This document shows positions 5,824-12,902 of a stretch of 12,920 nucleotides of DNA, piece by piece. The notes under the pieces are model-generated. The model had not been told where the DNA came from. It searched no databases and saw only the letters and a program-made list of their open reading frames with translations. The stretch spans positions 1 to 12,920 of the forward strand of contig JAAYUH010000120.1 in NCBI GenBank assembly GCA_012517755.1, written 5' to 3'. This DNA comes from a bacterium. Its GTDB lineage: Bacteria; Caldisericota; Caldisericia; B22-G15. Positions within the stretch are counted from its first letter, which is position 1. Each line of letters begins with the position of its first letter. Made by a program: the position numbers and the translations under genes.

Positions 5824-6668
5824 ACTTGAGTTTTGAATATTCTATTCTTAATTTTTTTGAATCTATTAGAACTCCATTTTTAAATAGCTTATTTATTGGA
5901 ATAACTCAATTAGGAAGTTTTGATTTTTATGTAACAGTTATTCCTATTCTTTTTTTCATTATCAATGAAAAAATAGCGTATAGATTTTTATTTAGATTAA
6001 TTATTTGTTACGGTTTAAATACTATATTAAAAAATGCATTTAAATTACCAAGACCATCTAAGGAATTAATTGATGTTCTTTTTGAAGAATCTGGTGGTGG
6101 ATATGGTTTTCCAAGTGGACATGCTCAGAATGCGACTGTTTTTTGGTTAAGTTTTTATACAGAGTTTAAGAGATGGATATTTTTAATAATTGGATTAATT
6201 ATGATTTTTTTAATATCAATATCGAGATTATATCTTGGAGTCCATTTCTTTATGGATGTTGTAGGAGGAATATTTATAGGTATTGTTTTTTTATTTTTAT
6301 ATATTTATTTATTACAAAAACCTCTTGATAAAGTTTCTGTAGGCAACATAAAAATCAATCTACCAATTTCAATAATTTTATTTATACTATCCTTCTTTAA
6401 TCTATTTTCAATGGCGACACTCTTTGCTGCTACATCAGGAATGATTCTTGGAACAGGTATCAGTTCAAATTTGAACTACCAGATGAAAAATGGAATTTTA
6501 AAGACTATTATAAGAGTTGTTATTGGTGTTGGAATTCTTATATTACTCCGATTTGGATTAAAAATCATAATTGGTGAAACTTTGTATATGGATATTATTA
6601 GATATTTTATAATGGGAATATGGATTACATTTTTCTCAAAAATTCTTTTTAAATTTTTAAAGATTTAA
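5820..6668 (+). CDS. PAP2-family integral membrane phosphatase
   Basis: A 282-residue polytopic membrane protein carrying the three-part acid phosphatase signature: K71-N-A-F-K-L-P-R78-P79, PSGH at 98-101 and SRLYLGVH at 135-142 (catalytic His142). Such enzymes dephosphorylate lipid phosphates, for example phosphatidate, phosphatidylglycerophosphate or undecaprenyl pyrophosphate. The exact substrate cannot be told from the motifs. About 130 residues after the core form further membrane segments, longer than a minimal PAP2 protein. The ATGA overlap with the phosphodiesterase gene means coupled translation and suggests a shared role in envelope lipid turnover. The ORF is followed by AT-rich spacer without a clear terminator. 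Confidence 0.88.
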   Translation: MNLSFEYSILNFFESIRTPFLNSLFIGITQLGSFDFYVTVIPILFFIINEKIAYRFLFRLIICYGLNTILKNAFKLPRPSKELIDVLFEESGGGYGFPSGHAQNATVFWLSFYTEFKRWIFLIIGLIMIFLISISRLYLGVHFFMDVVGGIFIGIVFLFLYIYLLQKPLDKVSVGNIKINLPISIILFILSFFNLFSMATLFAATSGMILGTGISSNLNYQMKNGILKTIIRVVIGVGILILLRFGLKIIIGETLYMDIIRYFIMGIWITFFSKILFKFLKI

Positions 6669-6713
6669 TTTTAAAATTAGTTAACTTGCTTTACATTAAA
6701 AATTAAATGTGTT

Positions 6714-6730
6714 AATGCAAGACCTGACCC
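6714..6730. repeat. Possible widespread intergenic motif ATGCAAGACCTGACCCC
   Basis: The stretch ATGCAAGACCTGACCCC lies between the PAP2 gene and the TPP riboswitch promoter. I recall this wording, and its complement, from intergenic regions near REP-associated (Y1/IS200-like) transposase genes in diverse bacteria. Only one copy is in this window, and no transposase is present. It is preceded by an imperfect CTTGC/GCAAG inverted pair (6684-6719). Confidence 0.3.
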
Positions 6731-6747
6731 CAAAAAATATAATTTTG

Positions 6748-6756
6748 TGGTATAAT
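6748..6756 (+). promoter_or_regulatory. Extended -10 promoter for the TPP riboswitch-thiT transcript
   Basis: TGGTATAAT is an extended -10 with a perfect hexamer at 6751-6756. Transcription would start near 6763, one or two bases before the aptamer. No good -35 is visible, as expected for an extended -10 promoter. Confidence 0.65.
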
Positions 6757-6763
6757 TATTTTA

Positions 6764-6857
6764 GGCCAGGGGTGCTATCCATTTGGATAGCTGAGAGGGA
6801 GAAAAGCATCTCTCCCAACCCTTTGAACCTGAACTGGGTAATACCAGCGGAGGAAGA
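6764..6857 (+). ncRNA. TPP (thiamine pyrophosphate) riboswitch
   Basis: The conserved thi-box pieces appear in order: CAGGGGTGC, a short hairpin (ATCCATTTGGAT), GCTGAGAGGGAG with a variable stem (GGGAGA/TCTCCC), CCCTTTGAACCTGAACTGGGTAATACCAGCG in the 3' half, and GGAGGAAG at the end. These are the pyrimidine-sensing (CTGAGA) and pyrophosphate-sensing (ACCTGA..CTGG.TAATACCAGCG) regions of the class. It lies directly ahead of thiT and thiN, a thiamine uptake and activation pair. High TPP is expected to lower their expression. Confidence 0.95.
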
Positions 6858-6902
6858 GCAACATTTCCCCCGCTTCCCTTGGCTAATTTTTTTAAAGGGA
6901 GG
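6847..6902 (+). promoter_or_regulatory. Expression platform of the TPP riboswitch with thiT ribosome site
   Basis: The aptamer 3' end (GCGG-A-GGAA, 6847-6855) can pair with TTCC-C-CCGC (6865-6873). CTTCCCTT (6873-6880) can pair with AAGGGAGG (6895-6902), which holds the Shine-Dalgarno site of thiT. A run of seven T lies in the loop of the second hairpin, not after a stem, so control of translation looks more likely than termination. Which pairing belongs to which ligand state is inferred, not shown. Confidence 0.5.
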
Positions 6903-6908
6903 CGTTTT

Positions 6909-7556
6909 ATGCAAAACTTTTTTGAATGGTTTAACAACTTTTTCACAAATCCAACAACTCATACAATTATCCTGATTGTTATGATTATCTTTTCAGCTCT
7001 GTTCCTTGGATTAATCTTAAGAAGAAGAGAGAAGATGGAAACTCAACAAATTGCTGAAATAGGATTGGCTCTTGCTCTTGCAACAATTTTATCAGAAGTT
7101 AAAATTTCTGGTTTTTGGGCACAAGGTGGTTCTGTAACAGCAGCATCTATGATTCCAATAATGTTAATTGCTTTTAGATATGGTGGAAAAACTGGTTTAA
7201 TGGTTGGTGTGATACATGGATTAATTCAGTTGATAATTGGTCCATATGTTGTCCATCCGATTCAACTTTTGCTTGATTATCCTGTCGCTTTTGGTATGGT
7301 TGGTCTCTGTGGTTTTTTCCAAAAAAATAAAGTTTTAGGCATCACTGTTGGATTACTTGGAAGATTCCTTATGCATTTTATCTCTGGGATTATCTATTTT
7401 GCTCAATATACTCCTGAAGGTTGGAATCCTGTTTATTATACTTTTATATACAATATAAGTTACATATTACCTGAAATAATAATTTCAATTGTTGTATTCA
7501 AACTTGCTGGAGAAAGGATAATAGAGATTCTACAAACAGAGTCTGTAAGAAAATGA
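6909..7556 (+). CDS. thiT: Thiamine transporter S component ThiT (ECF type)
   Basis: A hydrophobic 215-residue protein. The conserved ThiT/YuaJ block runs from ETQQIAEIGLALALATILSEVKI (about 44-66) through QGGSVTAASMIPIMLIAFRYGGKTGLMVGVIHGLIQLIIGPYVVHPIQLLLDYPVAFG. That segment contributes the thiamine-binding pocket in known ThiT structures. It binds thiamine and works with a shared ECF energising module not seen here. Compared with usual ThiT (about 190 residues) it has an extra N-terminal hydrophobic segment (about 18-38). An in-frame ATG exists at 6879, but AAGGGAGG lies seven bases before the ATG at 6909 and the earlier codon sits inside the regulatory hairpin, so 6909 is preferred. The gene is under a TPP riboswitch and is followed 12 bases later by thiN. 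Confidence 0.93.
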   Translation: MQNFFEWFNNFFTNPTTHTIILIVMIIFSALFLGLILRRREKMETQQIAEIGLALALATILSEVKISGFWAQGGSVTAASMIPIMLIAFRYGGKTGLMVGVIHGLIQLIIGPYVVHPIQLLLDYPVAFGMVGLCGFFQKNKVLGITVGLLGRFLMHFISGIIYFAQYTPEGWNPVYYTFIYNISYILPEIIISIVVFKLAGERIIEILQTESVRK

Positions 7557-7568
7557 TAAAATTGATTT

Positions 7569-8195
7569 ATGAACAAAAAATTAATAATAGTTCTAAATGG
7601 AGAACTTTCAGATGATTTGGAGAAATATAAAAAAAGATTAATAGATAACCAAAATTTTATAATTGCTTGTGATGGTGGTTATAATAACTGTAAAAAATTA
7701 AATATTAAACCAGATTTAATTTTGGGTGATTTCGATTCCTTACAGGAATTTGAATTTGATAATATACTTAAATTTCCTAAAGAAAAAGATAAAAGTGATT
7801 TTGAACTTGCAATTGATTATGGTTTTGAAAAAGGATTTAAAGATTTTGAAACATGGGGAGCAATTGGAAAAAGATTAGATCATACACTTTTCAATATTTC
7901 TTTGTTATTAAGAATTAAAAAAGAGGGTGGTAATGCTAATATCTATCACCCTCCATATATAGTTTTCATAATAGATAAAGAATATAATTTTGGAGTTAGA
8001 AATAGTGGTTTTGTCTCTTTTTATCCTTTAACATCAGAAATTAAAGGATTAACAATTAAAGGTATGAAATATGAATTGAATGAAAAAGATATATATTTAG
8101 GATCAACAGAAACACTAAGCAATGAATTTATAGGTAAAGAAAGTTTTGTTAATTTTAAAGAAGGAATAATTTTAGTTATTTTGGAAGAGGCATAA
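7569..8195 (+). CDS. thiN: Thiamine pyrophosphokinase
   Basis: A 208-residue cytosolic enzyme that transfers pyrophosphate from ATP to thiamine, giving TPP. Visible family motifs are IIACDGGYNN (31-40), PDLILGDFDS (48-57), KEKDKSDFELAIDYG (71-85) and WGAIGKRLDHTLFNI (96-110). These provide the metal and nucleotide-binding acidic residues and the substrate-binding segment. It follows thiT by 12 bases without a strong Shine-Dalgarno site, so coupling to thiT translation is plausible. Its TPP product is the ligand of the upstream riboswitch, closing a feedback loop. The last 20 bases overlap the 3' end of rpmB on the other strand. Confidence 0.93.
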   Translation: MNKKLIIVLNGELSDDLEKYKKRLIDNQNFIIACDGGYNNCKKLNIKPDLILGDFDSLQEFEFDNILKFPKEKDKSDFELAIDYGFEKGFKDFETWGAIGKRLDHTLFNISLLLRIKKEGGNANIYHPPYIVFIIDKEYNFGVRNSGFVSFYPLTSEIKGLTIKGMKYELNEKDIYLGSTETLSNEFIGKESFVNFKEGIILVILEEA

Positions 8196-8373
8196 GTTCA
8201 TCAATTTTTTTTAAACATTTAGTACAAACATTAAGGTGAACAATTTTACCATTAACAACTCTTTTAATTTTATGTAAATTTGGTTTCCAAACTCTTTTTG
8301 TTTTTCTATGAGAGTGCGAAACTCTATTGCCAGTAACTGTTCCTTTTCCGCATATATCACATCTTCTTGCCAT
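8176..8373 (-). CDS. rpmB: 50S ribosomal protein L28
   Basis: A 65-residue basic protein starting MARRCDICGKGTVTGNRVSHSHRKTKRVWKPN, which is diagnostic for bacterial L28. Cys5-Cys8 and Cys50-Cys53 make it the zinc-binding (C+) form of the protein. The C-terminal VNGKIVHLNVCTKCLKKI is also canonical. AAGGAGG lies nine bases ahead of the ATG, an optimal ribosome site fitting a highly expressed ribosomal gene. It is monocistronic with its own promoter. Its stop codon lies inside the end of the convergent thiN gene. Confidence 0.97.
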   Translation of the reverse strand: MARRCDICGKGTVTGNRVSHSHRKTKRVWKPNLHKIKRVVNGKIVHLNVCTKCLKKIDELMPLPK

Positions 8374-8409
8374 TCTTTATATCCTCCTTAATAAAATTCA
8401 TAGATATTT

Positions 8410-8437
8410 ATTATACTACAACTTTAAATTATATCAA
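8410..8437 (-). promoter_or_regulatory. Promoter of rpmB
   Basis: On the minus strand TTGATA (8437-8432), a 16-base spacer and a perfect TATAAT (8415-8410). Transcription would begin near 8403, about 30 bases before the L28 start codon. Confidence 0.7.
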
Positions 8438-8478
8438 AAAAGTTTACAAAAACAGATAGCCTACTTCTCTAAACTTTT
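8436..8478 (-). terminator. Weak candidate terminator after the alpha/beta hydrolase gene
   Basis: AAAAGTTTA (8478-8470) can pair with TAAACTTTT (8446-8438) around a 23-base interior, with T residues continuing to 8436. The stem is AT-rich and begins at the stop codon, so termination may be inefficient. The 3' arm borders the rpmB -35 box. Confidence 0.35.
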
Positions 8479-9440
8479 CAAATTTTATTTTCAAAAAATT
8501 TTTTCGATTGGTTTAAAATATATGGAAAATATAACGGAGTAGTGTAATGAGTTGATAGTATCCAAATTATTTTTGGTTTTCCTAACCTCTCCCACAAATC
8601 ATAGACTGCTTTTTTTATCATAACAAGATCGAAAAGACCATTGATAAATAAAACATTTCTTGGGTTATTAAAAGATGCATAGGTTAATGGATCGACAAGA
8701 TACCATATAGTATCGGTTTCAATTAATTCTCCTTTATTTTTCACTGTGTTAACATAATTTAAAAAATTCTTTAACTCATTTCTATATGTATCATAATTTA
8801 ATCCTTGTTTCTTATAATAGATTCTTGATGGTAAACCATATATTCCTTCTCCCATTAACCTTATAACACTCCCTGCTCCCATTAATGAAACCCCCTTCAC
8901 TATTCTATTATCAACACCCATTAGAAGATTCAACAAGATTGCACCTAAAGAAAAACCTATACTATATATCTCTTTATCATCCTCTTCATCATTCAAAAAT
9001 TGAATAAAATGTCTTAAATCAACAACACTCTGTCTCATTGAAAAGAAATATTCCGATTCATCATTACTTAAAAATAATTCCTTAGATTTTGCATCTTTTG
9101 GCATTCTTTCTCTATGAAATGGCAATGTGATATATGAAACTCTATACCCATATTTTAAAAAATAAAATGCTACTGTATACTCAAAAAACGGAACAACTTC
9201 ATGGACAGGATGTATAGTTAGGATATTTTTTTTGTTATAATCTTTTTTTGGATAAAAGATATATCCATAGACAAAATTATTTTCTTCATATTTAGATGTG
9301 ATAGATGATTTAAATTTGATTTTTTTATGCTCGTAATTTCTAATCTTGTCTTTTTTAATTTCTATATCTTTAAAATCTTTTTCATATCCAAAAACATTCT
9401 TGATATCTACGACGTCCATTCTAATATTAAATTTTATCAC
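8478..9440 (-). CDS. Alpha/beta hydrolase of unknown substrate
   Basis: A 320-residue protein with no signal peptide. NILTIHPVHEVVPF (72-85) resembles the oxyanion-loop strand of alpha/beta hydrolases. YSIGFSLGAILLNLL (159-173) holds the nucleophile elbow GFSLG with Ser164. NGLFDLVM (268-274) offers Asp271 and LSTHYTT (296-301) His298, a complete, correctly ordered triad. THLPFHRER-like sequence (ITLPFHRERMP, 104-114) and the long lid between 185 and 250 fit the esterase/dipeptidyl-peptidase-like branch. Substrate and pathway cannot be inferred. The listed start is GTG, without a Shine-Dalgarno site; an ATG at 9419 is an equally good start and would remove only seven residues. Neighbours give no functional hint. 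Confidence 0.75.
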   Translation of the reverse strand: MIKFNIRMDVVDIKNVFGYEKDFKDIEIKKDKIRNYEHKKIKFKSSITSKYEENNFVYGYIFYPKKDYNKKNILTIHPVHEVVPFFEYTVAFYFLKYGYRVSYITLPFHRERMPKDAKSKELFLSNDESEYFFSMRQSVVDLRHFIQFLNDEEDDKEIYSIGFSLGAILLNLLMGVDNRIVKGVSLMGAGSVIRLMGEGIYGLPSRIYYKKQGLNYDTYRNELKNFLNYVNTVKNKGELIETDTIWYLVDPLTYASFNNPRNVLFINGLFDLVMIKKAVYDLWERLGKPKIIWILSTHYTTPLYFPYILNQSKKFFENKI

Positions 9441-9457
9441 AAATCATTGATTTTAAA

Positions 9458-9474
9458 CTGGCATATTTTTTGCA
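9458..9474 (+). promoter_or_regulatory. Sigma-54-like -24/-12 element
   Basis: CTGGCATATTTTTTGCA has GG (9460-9461) and GC (9472-9473) separated by exactly ten bases and matches the YTGGCA and TTGCA halves of the sigma-54 consensus. The predicted start, near 9485, falls at the Shine-Dalgarno site of the next gene, giving a very short leader. That weakens the call. Confidence 0.35.
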
Positions 9475-9495
9475 TATATAAATTAGGAGGAAAAG

Positions 9496-9705
9496 ATGTT
9501 TGAGGTTTCAACAATTTTTTTTATAATAGTAGTTTTAGCAACATTTTTCATCCTAATTTTAGGATTAATATTTGCTATTTATATTGTATATAATAAACAT
9601 TCAAATGATATTGATGAATTATCAGATAAAGAAAAAAAGATTATAGACGAAGTTTCAATAGAAAAAACTGCTAACAAAAAATTAAAGCATATCTATTTTT
9701 TGTAA
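9496..9705 (+). CDS. Small single-pass membrane protein, function unknown
   Basis: A 69-residue protein. Residues 5-32 form one long hydrophobic helix (STIFFIIVVLATFFILILGLIFAIYIVY). It is followed by a charged, mostly acidic then basic tail ending KKLKHIYFL. TAGGAGGAAAAG directly precedes the ATG, a near-perfect ribosome site, which is the main reason to accept this short frame as real. I do not recognise the family. It stands between a divergent alpha/beta hydrolase and a restriction-modification gene. It has no terminator hairpin and may or may not be co-transcribed with the latter. Confidence 0.65.
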   Translation: MFEVSTIFFIIVVLATFFILILGLIFAIYIVYNKHSNDIDELSDKEKKIIDEVSIEKTANKKLKHIYFL

Positions 9706-9738
9706 CTTTTTTACACACATTTAAAAATCCGTATTTAA

Positions 9739-9767
9739 TTTACTCAAAAATTGCTTGTTAAAATAAT
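9739..9767 (+). promoter_or_regulatory. Candidate promoter of the restriction-modification gene
   Basis: TTTACT (9739-9744), a 17-base spacer and AATAAT (9762-9767, five of six consensus bases). Transcription would start near 9774, about 16 bases before the ATG, with no clear Shine-Dalgarno site in that leader. Confidence 0.4.
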
Positions 9768-9789
9768 GAATGTCAGTTAGAATTAAATT

Positions 9790-12700
9790 ATGATAGAAAG
9801 GTATATTAAAGATATAAACACAAAATATGATAAGGGTGATACTACAGAACCAAGTTTTTATGAAACATTAAAATCCTTAATAGAAAATTATTCAAAAAAA
9901 TTTCTAAATTTTAATATAGATGTAAGAATTCTTCCAAGGAAAACTGAGGGTGGAAACCCTGATATAAAGGTATCAAAAGAGAACAATGAAATTATAGGTT
10001 ATATTGAGGTAAAAGATTTAAAAATTGAAAATTTAGATAAAATTGAAGAAAGTGAACAGTTAAAAAGATATAGAGAGACATTTCCAAATTTAATACTTAC
10101 AAATCTATTTGAATTTAGATTATATAGAGACGGGAAACTCATAGATAAAGTTGAATTAGGAAGACCCTTTGATGTTTTTGAATTAAAAACAATTTATGTA
10201 AGTGAAAAGATTAGAGAAAATTTTTATAAACTTTTTGAAAAATTCTTCTCATTTTCCATACCTCAAGCATTAACACCTGAAAATTTGGCAAAAGTTCTTG
10301 CTAAGAAAACAAAATTTTTAAAAGAGATTGCTTTTGAAGAGTTAAAAAATGGTGAACAATTTTTAACAAATTTATATGAAAATATAAAAAAACATCTTAT
10401 AACAGATTTAAATGAAGATGATTTTTGTGATTTATACTCTCAAACAATAACTTATGGACTTTTTACAGGAAGGTTAAGAAGTAAAAATAGATTTGATAGA
10501 AAAGAGGCATATGATGTAATACCAAAAAATTTTGGTATTTTAAGAGACATTTTTAAAATAATTTCACTCGAAGATATATCTGAAAATATGATATGGATAA
10601 TTGATGATATAACTAATTTATTAAGTAAAGTTGATATAAATCAAATATTTGAAAATTATTTAAAAGAGAAAAAAGGTGAAGACCCTGTTATCTATTTTTA
10701 TGAAACCTTTCTTTCTGAATATGATCCAAAAGAAAGAGAAAAAAAAGGAGTATATTATACTCCTGATTCTGTTGTGTCTTTTATCATTAGGTCTATAAAC
10801 ACTATTTTAAAAGAAAAATTTAATCTTCCTGATGGATTGGGTGATAAAAGAGTTACCCTTCTTGATCCTGCTGGTGGAACATTAACATTTTTAGAAGAAT
10901 CTATTAAATTGGTGATAAAAGAATTTAAAGAAAAATATGGAAGTGGAGGTCTTAAAAATTTTGTTAAAGAGCATATTCTTGAAAATTTTTATGCTTTTGA
11001 GTTGATGATGGCTCCTTATGTTATAGGACATTTGAGAATAATATATCTTCTTAAGGATTATGGATATGAGTTATCAAATGATGAAAGAGTAAAATATTAT
11101 TTGACAAATACTCTTGAAATGGAAGAAATTAAAAGCGAATTTCCTTTTATGCCTTCAATTTCAGAAGAATCAAAAAAAGCTGGAGAAGTTAAGAAAAATG
11201 TTCCAATTCTTGTGATTATGGGTAACCCTCCATATTCAGGAATTTCTGCAAATAAAGGTGAGTGGATAACTGAGAAAATTGAGGATTATAAATATATTGA
11301 TGAAGAATATTTTGGTGAAAAGAAACATTGGCTTCAAGATGATTATGTAAAATTTATAAGATTTGCACAAGATAAAATTGAAAGTAATGGAGAAGGAATT
11401 GTTGGTTTTATTACAAATCACTCTTATCTTGATAATCCAACCTTTAGGGGAATGAGATACTCACTTTTAAAAACTTTTGACGAGATTTACATTTTAAATC
11501 TTCATGGAAATTCTCTTAAAAAAGAGGTTTGTCCTGATGGAAGTAAAGATGAAAATGTTTTTGATATAAGACAAGGAGTTGCAATTTCAATTTTTGTTAA
11601 AAAGAAAGATTATCAAGGTGAGAAAAAAATTTATTATTCAGATTTATGGGGATTAAGAGAAGAAAAATATAAATTTTTAGAGGAAAATGATATTAAAACT
11701 ATAGAATTTACAGAAATTAAACCCAAAAAAGATTTCTTCTTTTTCGTTCCAAGAGAAGAGAAAGAGGTTGAATTATATAATAAATTCATAAAAGTTACAG
11801 ATATTTTTAAAATCTATTCAACAGGAATAGTAACGGCAAGAGATGATTTTGTTATTGATTTTGATTTAAATAAACTAAAAGCAAGAATTAATATTTTCAG
11901 GGATAAAACTTTTTCTGATGAATTTATAAAAGAAAATTTTAAATTAAAAAATACAAGAGGTTGGAAATTAGAAAAAATAAGGTTAGAATTTTCAAAATTA
12001 GATGATGTTGAAAAATATTTTACAAAAATTTTATATAGACCATTTGATATAAGATGGATATTATATTCAGAATTTGTAATTGATTGGACAAGAAAAGAAG
12101 TTATGCAACATATGATTAAAGAAAATTTAGGATTATTACTATGCAGACAACAAAGCAAAACTGGGTTTTATCATTCTTTAATTAGTAACTATATAACAGA
12201 ATCAAGTGTTGTATCTAATAAAACTAGAGAAATAACATATCATTTCCCTCTTTATCTTTATCCTTCTTTGAATAAAAATCATATATTTGAAAAAGAATAT
12301 AAAGTAATAGAAAGAATACCAAATATAAAAGAAGAAATTTTTGAAATGCTTCAAAAAGAATATAAAAAAGAGGTAACACCAGAAGAAATTCTTTATTATA
12401 TTTATGGGGTTTTATACTCTAATAATTACAGAGAAAAGTATGCTGAATTTTTAAAAATTGATTTTCCAAGAGTTCCATTTACAAAAGATTATGAAATTTT
12501 TAAAAAAATAGGTTCATTAGGTGAAGAATTAATCTCTTTACATCTTTTGAAATCAGAAAAATTAAATAATCCAGTTTCAAAATTTGAAGGTGAAGGTAAT
12601 AATATTGTTAAATATGTGAAGTATGATGAAAATAAAAAAAGTGTTTTTATAAATGAAAATCAATATTTTACAAACATTGAAAATGATGTATGGGGGTATA

Positions 12701-12864
12701 TGATTGGTGGCTATCAAGTTTTATATAAATGGTTAAAAGATAGAAAGGGTAGATGCTTATCTTTAGATGAAATCCTAACTTATACAAAAATAGTAACATC
12801 TTTAAAATATACAATTGAATTACAAAAAGAAATTGATACAATAGAATTGAATAATGAAATATAA
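9790..12864 (+). CDS. Single-chain restriction-modification enzyme (nuclease, N6-adenine methyltransferase and specificity region)
   Basis: A 1024-residue protein. Residues 45-77 (NPD at 56-58, Asp58, then Glu73-Val-Lys75 in YIEVKD) form a PD-(D/E)XK nuclease motif. Residues 80-310 are a helical connector without Walker A or DEAD-box motifs, so no helicase. GVYYTPDSVVSFI (320-332) is methyltransferase motif X, LLDPAGGTLTFLEE (357-370) motif I for S-adenosylmethionine, YAFELM (401-406) a motif II-like segment and GNPPYSG (478-484) the catalytic NPPY. Beyond that, YRPFDIRWILY and ESSVVSNKTREITYHFPLYLYP resemble the C-terminal specificity region of Type ISP enzymes such as LlaBIII. It should methylate adenine within an unknown target and cut unmodified DNA. 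No separate specificity or antirestriction gene is adjacent. Confidence 0.88.
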   Translation: MIERYIKDINTKYDKGDTTEPSFYETLKSLIENYSKKFLNFNIDVRILPRKTEGGNPDIKVSKENNEIIGYIEVKDLKIENLDKIEESEQLKRYRETFPNLILTNLFEFRLYRDGKLIDKVELGRPFDVFELKTIYVSEKIRENFYKLFEKFFSFSIPQALTPENLAKVLAKKTKFLKEIAFEELKNGEQFLTNLYENIKKHLITDLNEDDFCDLYSQTITYGLFTGRLRSKNRFDRKEAYDVIPKNFGILRDIFKIISLEDISENMIWIIDDITNLLSKVDINQIFENYLKEKKGEDPVIYFYETFLSEYDPKEREKKGVYYTPDSVVSFIIRSINTILKEKFNLPDGLGDKRVTLLDPAGGTLTFLEESIKLVIKEFKEKYGSGGLKNFVKEHILENFYAFELMMAPYVIGHLRIIYLLKDYGYELSNDERVKYYLTNTLEMEEIKSEFPFMPSISEESKKAGEVKKNVPILVIMGNPPYSGISANKGEWITEKIEDYKYIDEEYFGEKKHWLQDDYVKFIRFAQDKIESNGEGIVGFITNHSYLDNPTFRGMRYSLLKTFDEIYILNLHGNSLKKEVCPDGSKDENVFDIRQGVAISIFVKKKDYQGEKKIYYSDLWGLREEKYKFLEENDIKTIEFTEIKPKKDFFFFVPREEKEVELYNKFIKVTDIFKIYSTGIVTARDDFVIDFDLNKLKARINIFRDKTFSDEFIKENFKLKNTRGWKLEKIRLEFSKLDDVEKYFTKILYRPFDIRWILYSEFVIDWTRKEVMQHMIKENLGLLLCRQQSKTGFYHSLISNYITESSVVSNKTREITYHFPLYLYPSLNKNHIFEKEYKVIERIPNIKEEIFEMLQKEYKKEVTPEEILYYIYGVLYSNNYREKYAEFLKIDFPRVPFTKDYEIFKKIGSLGEELISLHLLKSEKLNNPVSKFEGEGNNIVKYVKYDENKKSVFINENQYFTNIENDVWGYMIGGYQVLYKWLKDRKGRCLSLDEILTYTKIVTSLKYTIELQKEIDTIELNNEI

Positions 12865-12891
12865 CATTTTAACTCAAAGTTTAATTCTGAA

Positions 12892-12896
12892 GGAGG
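12892..12896 (+). promoter_or_regulatory. Shine-Dalgarno site setting a TTG start
   Basis: GGAGG within AAGGAGGAAAA lies six bases before TTG at 12903, which identifies the next gene's start although only 18 coding bases are visible. Confidence 0.6.
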
Positions 12897-12902
12897 AAAA
12901 TT

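Noticed and set aside
6709..6975. 88-residue plus-strand frame and two minus-strand frames over the same stretch
   Set aside because: They run through the TPP riboswitch and the thiT start, with no family resemblance.
10519..10538. Near-perfect inverted repeat ATACCAAAA-AA-TTTTGGTAT
   Set aside because: Sits inside coding sequence of the restriction-modification gene and is AT-rich; chance is likely and no neighbouring regulator binds it that I can name.
10747..10763. Inverted repeat GGAGTATA-T-TATACTCC
   Set aside because: Encodes the conserved VYYTPD motif of the methyltransferase; a one-base loop cannot form a stable hairpin, so probably coincidental, though operator use cannot be excluded.
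11814..12158. 114-residue minus-strand frame
   Set aside because: Lies wholly inside the restriction-modification gene and is composed of low-complexity Ser/Asn/Phe sequence typical of an antisense shadow.
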